From positions 62,001-126,000 of the forward strand of contig CAJTLV010000002.1 in NCBI GenBank assembly GCA_910577435.1: DNA of 64,000 bases. Reading direction: 5' to 3'. Source of the stretch: an uncultured Christensenella sp. (GTDB lineage: Bacteria > Bacillota > Clostridia > Christensenellales > Pumilibacteraceae). The position numbers and the translations under genes were made by a program. This document shows positions 61,076-64,000 of the stretch, piece by piece. The notes under the pieces are model-generated. The model was not told where the DNA came from and did no database searches. It was given only the letters and a program-made list of their open reading frames with translations. Numbering within the stretch: the first letter of the stretch is position 1; each line of letters opens with the position of its first letter.

Positions 61076-63183
61076 GCAAACGCACCGTGTCATTCCATAT
61101 AGTGAGCGTCTCGCTTATCGTCCTGTCCGCGCTCATCGGCGTGCTGTTCTGCTTGGACAGCTATATTCGCTTTGGGCTCTCGGTGCAGTCGTTCGGGCTG
61201 TCGGTGGGCTTCTTCTTCTGCAAGCTGTTCGGTATTCCGCCGAGCTTCGACGTCAAGGCAAACAAGCTGCCGGACGTTCCGCCCGTCGCGATCATTCCGT
61301 CGACTCCCGACGGGTTCGAAACACGGTTTCGACGATTCGGCGCGCTGTTCGTCGACGTCGCCAACGTAAAAGGATTCTTCGGCGCGTTCGGACGGTTGCT
61401 GTACTACATACTCATAGCGCTCGCCGTCCTGCTGTTCTTCGCGCTCCTGTTTCGGCTTGTTTTCGCCGTGAGCGGCAGAAGGGTCGTCACGGGCAGATTG
61501 ACGGAGAGCCGACCGTTAAGGGCGTATAGTCGAATTGTGACCGTCTGCGTAGCTCCGACCGTCGCATACGTAAAGGACTGCATAGAGTTCGTCAGAGCTC
61601 GACAGGTCTATTCTTTTACGCTTTTGACCGTGTGGCTGTTCAACCTCAACGTCCCGACGATAGCGTTCGGCGCGTTCGCGTGGCTGTTCTACTTCCTCGT
61701 GAGCGGCGACTTCGTCAGCATTTACACGAACCTTGTGCGGTTGGCGTCCGATCTGAAACAGACGTTTTCGGTCCTGCCGCTGTGGGTGTGGGTCGTCGTG
61801 TGGTTGATCGTTTTCGACGTCGCGTGCAAAAGGATCGCCGAGAACAGACTGCGAAGTATGGAATGGCGCAACCGCGCATTGCTCGACGAGCTTCCTATTT
61901 GCACAATGCTAGTCGGTTCTATGGGAACGGGTAAGACGCTGTTACTCACGGATATGACGTTGTCACGGCAAGCTATGTTCAGAGACAGATCGCGTGACAA
62001 GCTCATCGAACTGCAAATGCAGTTTCCGGATTTTCGGTGGCAACTGTTCGAAACGGAGATCCGTGCGGGCATTATAGATCGATCGCTGTATAACCTCGCG
62101 TCCTGCCGCAAGTACGTGCGCGACAGGTATAAGCAGTGGATTAAAGCAGACGAAGATAAACAGATCCTATACGGTTATAACGGAGCGATGACGTATGACG
62201 ACGGGCTGTGCCGGCGCGGGCTGTGGGAAGTATTGATGTCTTACGCTCAGTTATTTTACATATACACGGTAGCGTCGACGGTGATCGCGTCGAACTACTC
62301 GATCCGCGACGACAGTAAGCTCATCGATATAGGCAATTTCCCGATGTGGGACAGTGACTTTATATCTCGGACCGCCGACGACGTCGACGAAAGCATATAC
62401 AGTCACATACTCGATTTCGACGCGTGTCGGTCGGGCAAGAAGGTCAAGAAGAAGAATCCGCACTCGGGCAGTTTCGAGTTCGGCGTCGTCGCCATAACGG
62501 AAGTGGGCAAAGAGCGCGGCAACAGGTTCGACACCGACGGGCTTAAAAAGGACGACGAGCGCGCAAACCGCGTAAACGACGGATTCAACCGCTGGCTCAA
62601 AATGTGCCGACACTCGTCGACCGTCGAGTTCTTCCCGTACATCTCGGTGTATATGGACGACCAACGCCCCGAGAGTTTAGGAGCCGATGCGCGAGATCTG
62701 TGCAATATAGTCTATATCGATCCCGACATCGACAGAGACAATGCGATCCCGTTTTATTGGGCGCGGGAATGGCTGTACAGACGATTGTATGAGCGGCTGG
62801 CGTCGCTGTATACGGACCACCGCTTTCGGCGTAGCGATCGTACGCTTCGGTCGCATATAATCCATTCGCTCGCGGCGGCGCTGTACCGACGGCACTGTCG
62901 GACGGATAACAAGTACGGCTACCGCAGATACACGCTCGGGCTCGAAGCGGGCACGCAGGACGGTCCGATCCGATCCCGACCGTATTACTTGGTACATAAG
63001 AAAATTCTCGCCAAACGTTACGACACGGCGTGCTTTGCGGACATATTCGCGCGGCAAGCGATGAAAACGTCGGGCGGTGTGGACAAGTACCCCGAATACA
63101 AAAAGGTCCGTGCAAGCGTGACGGAAATGCTCGAACAGCAGAGCTATTTCGTCGACGAGCTCATAAAAGGCGGAAGCGGATAA
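61072..63183 (+). CDS. Membrane ATPase, Zot/pI-like
   Basis: 703 aa from ATG 61072. Four hydrophobic segments fall in the first 260 residues (about 5-30, 100-130, 182-215 and 230-252). Walker A GSMGTGKT is at 282-289. A Walker B-like strand with Glu at 477 (FGVVAITEVGKERGN) is followed by RWLKMCRHS and, at 528-536, MDDQRPESL then GADARDLCNIVYI. This last order resembles the HRH and TQ-P-xxId-xxiR-xLv blocks of Zot/pI ATPases of filamentous phages. TraG/VirD4-type coupling ATPases are the main alternative. Zot proteins usually carry the ATPase before the membrane helix, so the topology here is atypical. Confidence 0.62.
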   Translation: MSKRTVSFHIVSVSLIVLSALIGVLFCLDSYIRFGLSVQSFGLSVGFFFCKLFGIPPSFDVKANKLPDVPPVAIIPSTPDGFETRFRRFGALFVDVANVKGFFGAFGRLLYYILIALAVLLFFALLFRLVFAVSGRRVVTGRLTESRPLRAYSRIVTVCVAPTVAYVKDCIEFVRARQVYSFTLLTVWLFNLNVPTIAFGAFAWLFYFLVSGDFVSIYTNLVRLASDLKQTFSVLPLWVWVVVWLIVFDVACKRIAENRLRSMEWRNRALLDELPICTMLVGSMGTGKTLLLTDMTLSRQAMFRDRSRDKLIELQMQFPDFRWQLFETEIRAGIIDRSLYNLASCRKYVRDRYKQWIKADEDKQILYGYNGAMTYDDGLCRRGLWEVLMSYAQLFYIYTVASTVIASNYSIRDDSKLIDIGNFPMWDSDFISRTADDVDESIYSHILDFDACRSGKKVKKKNPHSGSFEFGVVAITEVGKERGNRFDTDGLKKDDERANRVNDGFNRWLKMCRHSSTVEFFPYISVYMDDQRPESLGADARDLCNIVYIDPDIDRDNAIPFYWAREWLYRRLYERLASLYTDHRFRRSDRTLRSHIIHSLAAALYRRHCRTDNKYGYRRYTLGLEAGTQDGPIRSRPYYLVHKKILAKRYDTACFADIFARQAMKTSGGVDKYPEYKKVRASVTEMLEQQSYFVDELIKGGSG

Positions 63184-63729
63184 GCGCGGTCGCCCTGCCG
63201 GTCCTATGTCCGGCGCCGACGATCGGAGCGGACGGCCCGTGCGTCCTGCCGAAAAAAAGAAAAAAACTACGGCTTCGACAGGCGTTGCGAAGCAACATTC
63301 TTTTAATCAATGCGCGCCTTAGCGCGCCCCTTGCGTCGTGGCGGTTTCCGACACGACAGGCTTGCGGGTTGTGACCGATTTGTTCGTAACTCGAAGAGTT
63401 ATGACCAAATTGTGCGCAACCCTGCAAGCCCCCGAAAACGGCGGCAAAGCTGAACGAACGGCGCAGCCGTAAAGACGGGTGCGGCAGTACCCGCCGAGCG
63501 GGCAACGCCCGCGCTGACGCCCGCCGGCGCGGGAGCGCACCTGCGCCCCGCGCGGTGATCCCCCTACCCAACCCCATACTCACGGTGCGCGACAGCGCAC
63601 CGTGAGTACGACAACCCCCGTCCGACGGACGGTCTGTAAGGTTCTCTTTGCGGCGCATAAGCGCCGCAAAGAGAACCTCTTGATATATTAGAATTAACTT
63701 CCCATACGAATTACAGCAAGGAGTTTACG
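63184..63729. other. Hairpin-rich non-coding region of element
   Basis: 546 nt without a supported gene. In order: GCGCGC-CTTA-GCGCGC (63312-63327); GTCGTG / CACGAC (63335-63357); a nested stem GGCTTGC-GGGTTG / CAACCC-GCAAGCC (63359-63430) around AACTC-GAA-GAGTT; GCGGGC / GCCCGC (63498-63512); CCCGC / GCGGG (63520-63533). Then come a perfect 13-bp hairpin (63578-63607), CCGTCC-GAC-GGACGG (63618-63632) and a perfect 18-bp hairpin with a 4-nt loop (63639-63678). Candidate replication origin, packaging signal, transfer origin or structured RNA. Confidence 0.7.
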
Positions 63730-64000
63730 ATGAGTTTTGATGACTTCAAAAAAAGTGCTCGAAGAGTGGCTCGGAATGCCAACGGACGCGATCAAATAAG
63801 AAAAATCGAAAAATACGAAGAACGTGCACGAATGGATCGTGCGGCTAAAAGCAAGGCGGACCGTGCGGCGGTTGCCGATCCGTATCTCGAAATTCCGAAT
63901 TCAGTCAAGCTCGATGAAAAGTACATTGACGGCGTAGCGAACAACAGGCGTTTCAACGAGCAATACAGCGATTATTACACTCGAATGGCGAACGACTTTA
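63730..64000 (+). CDS. Partial gene after the hairpin region
   Basis: ATG 63730 with CAAGGAG 7 nt upstream. Open to the window edge (90 codons visible). The visible part is strongly charged and helical: FKKSARRVARNANGRDQ, KIEKYEERARMDRAAKSKAD, then PNSVKLDEKYIDGVANN. No family recognised. In a filamentous-phage layout this position would hold the replication gene, but nothing in the visible part proves that. Confidence 0.7.
   Translation, partial: MSFDDFKKSARRVARNANGRDQIRKIEKYEERARMDRAAKSKADRAAVADPYLEIPNSVKLDEKYIDGVANNRRFNEQYSDYYTRMANDF

Larger units (their letters stand above)
54097..64000 (+). mobile_element. Integrated element, inovirus-like (left end to window edge)
   Basis: It begins at the tRNA-Ser fragment and continues past the window. 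All recognised genes are on the plus strand, often joined by ATGA overlaps. It combines small unknown proteins, a secreted protein with a C-terminal anchor, an InlB-repeat lipoprotein, 47-aa and 32-aa membrane peptides, a membrane ATPase with Walker A and Zot-like blocks, and a hairpin-rich non-coding region after the ATPase gene. This order parallels filamentous phages. No integrase, Rep or structural homologue was proven in the visible part, so an ICE or other plasmid-like element remains possible. Confidence 0.6.

Noticed and set aside
63161..63658. 165-codon minus-strand frame across the hairpin region
   Set aside because: Composition follows the inverted repeats, with no ribosome site. 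The hairpins explain the sequence better.

Overview
The window (about 53% GC) looks like the chromosome of an endospore-forming Clostridia bacterium. The evidence is a spoIIR-sleB-ypeB sporulation and germination block, sigma-A type promoters (TTGACA-N17-TATAAT) with AGGAGG-like ribosome sites, a type III glutamine synthetase, an archaeal-type aspartyl-tRNA synthetase and Gram-positive lipoproteins. The genus cannot be fixed from the sequence. Nearly everything left of 54 kb is on the minus strand.

0-25 kb is mostly housekeeping: spoIIR/sleB/ypeB; an operon thiN-tldD-pmbA-DJ1-HAD; aspS; a heterodimeric ABC exporter; dnaX-nadE; DUF815 ATPase-ArsP_2 permease-membrane protein; an AlkZ-related protein; cyclophilin; mazG-dus; and a DUF2089 pair. 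dnaX carries an in-frame A10 run at the gamma/tau boundary. Several genes have a -10 box only 6-9 nt before the start codon and no ribosome site, so they are probably leaderless.

25-34 kb is a sugar-use operon: ABC solute-binding lipoprotein, two permeases, a lipoprotein GH30 glycosidase, a lipoprotein of unknown function, a GH30 without signal peptide and a small membrane protein. It lies behind a promoter with the LacI-type operator TGTTAGCGCTAACA, next to a LacI-family gene. The same operator overlaps the promoter of a giant lipoprotein with two SGNH esterase domains (43.1-48.6 kb), so the two loci form one regulon. Between them (34.4-43 kb, lower GC) is a nitrogen-assimilation cluster: glnN, an AmtB-PII fusion, glutamate synthase split into three genes, and a LysR regulator.

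48.6-54 kb is accessory: a small lipoprotein, a Cys-rich repeat/LRR lipoprotein and an AT-rich Type II restriction-modification pair followed by palindromic elements. At 54.04 kb lies the 3' part of a tRNA-Ser(GGA) gene with its terminator but no 5' part, which marks the edge of an integrated element that runs off the right end.

The element (54.1 to beyond 64 kb, plus strand) encodes small unknown proteins, a secreted protein with a C-terminal membrane anchor, a lipoprotein with InlB-type repeats, two very small membrane peptides (47 and 32 aa) and a membrane ATPase with Walker A and Zot/pI-like features. A 546-nt non-coding region packed with perfect hairpins follows, then a new gene. This order resembles a filamentous phage (inovirus). 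Inside it, on the opposite strand, is a compact candidate RNA gene of about 95 nt (60,819-60,913). It has its own promoter, a 10-bp closing stem, four inner hairpins and a U-run. This RNA and the inovirus-like element are the most interesting objects in the window.
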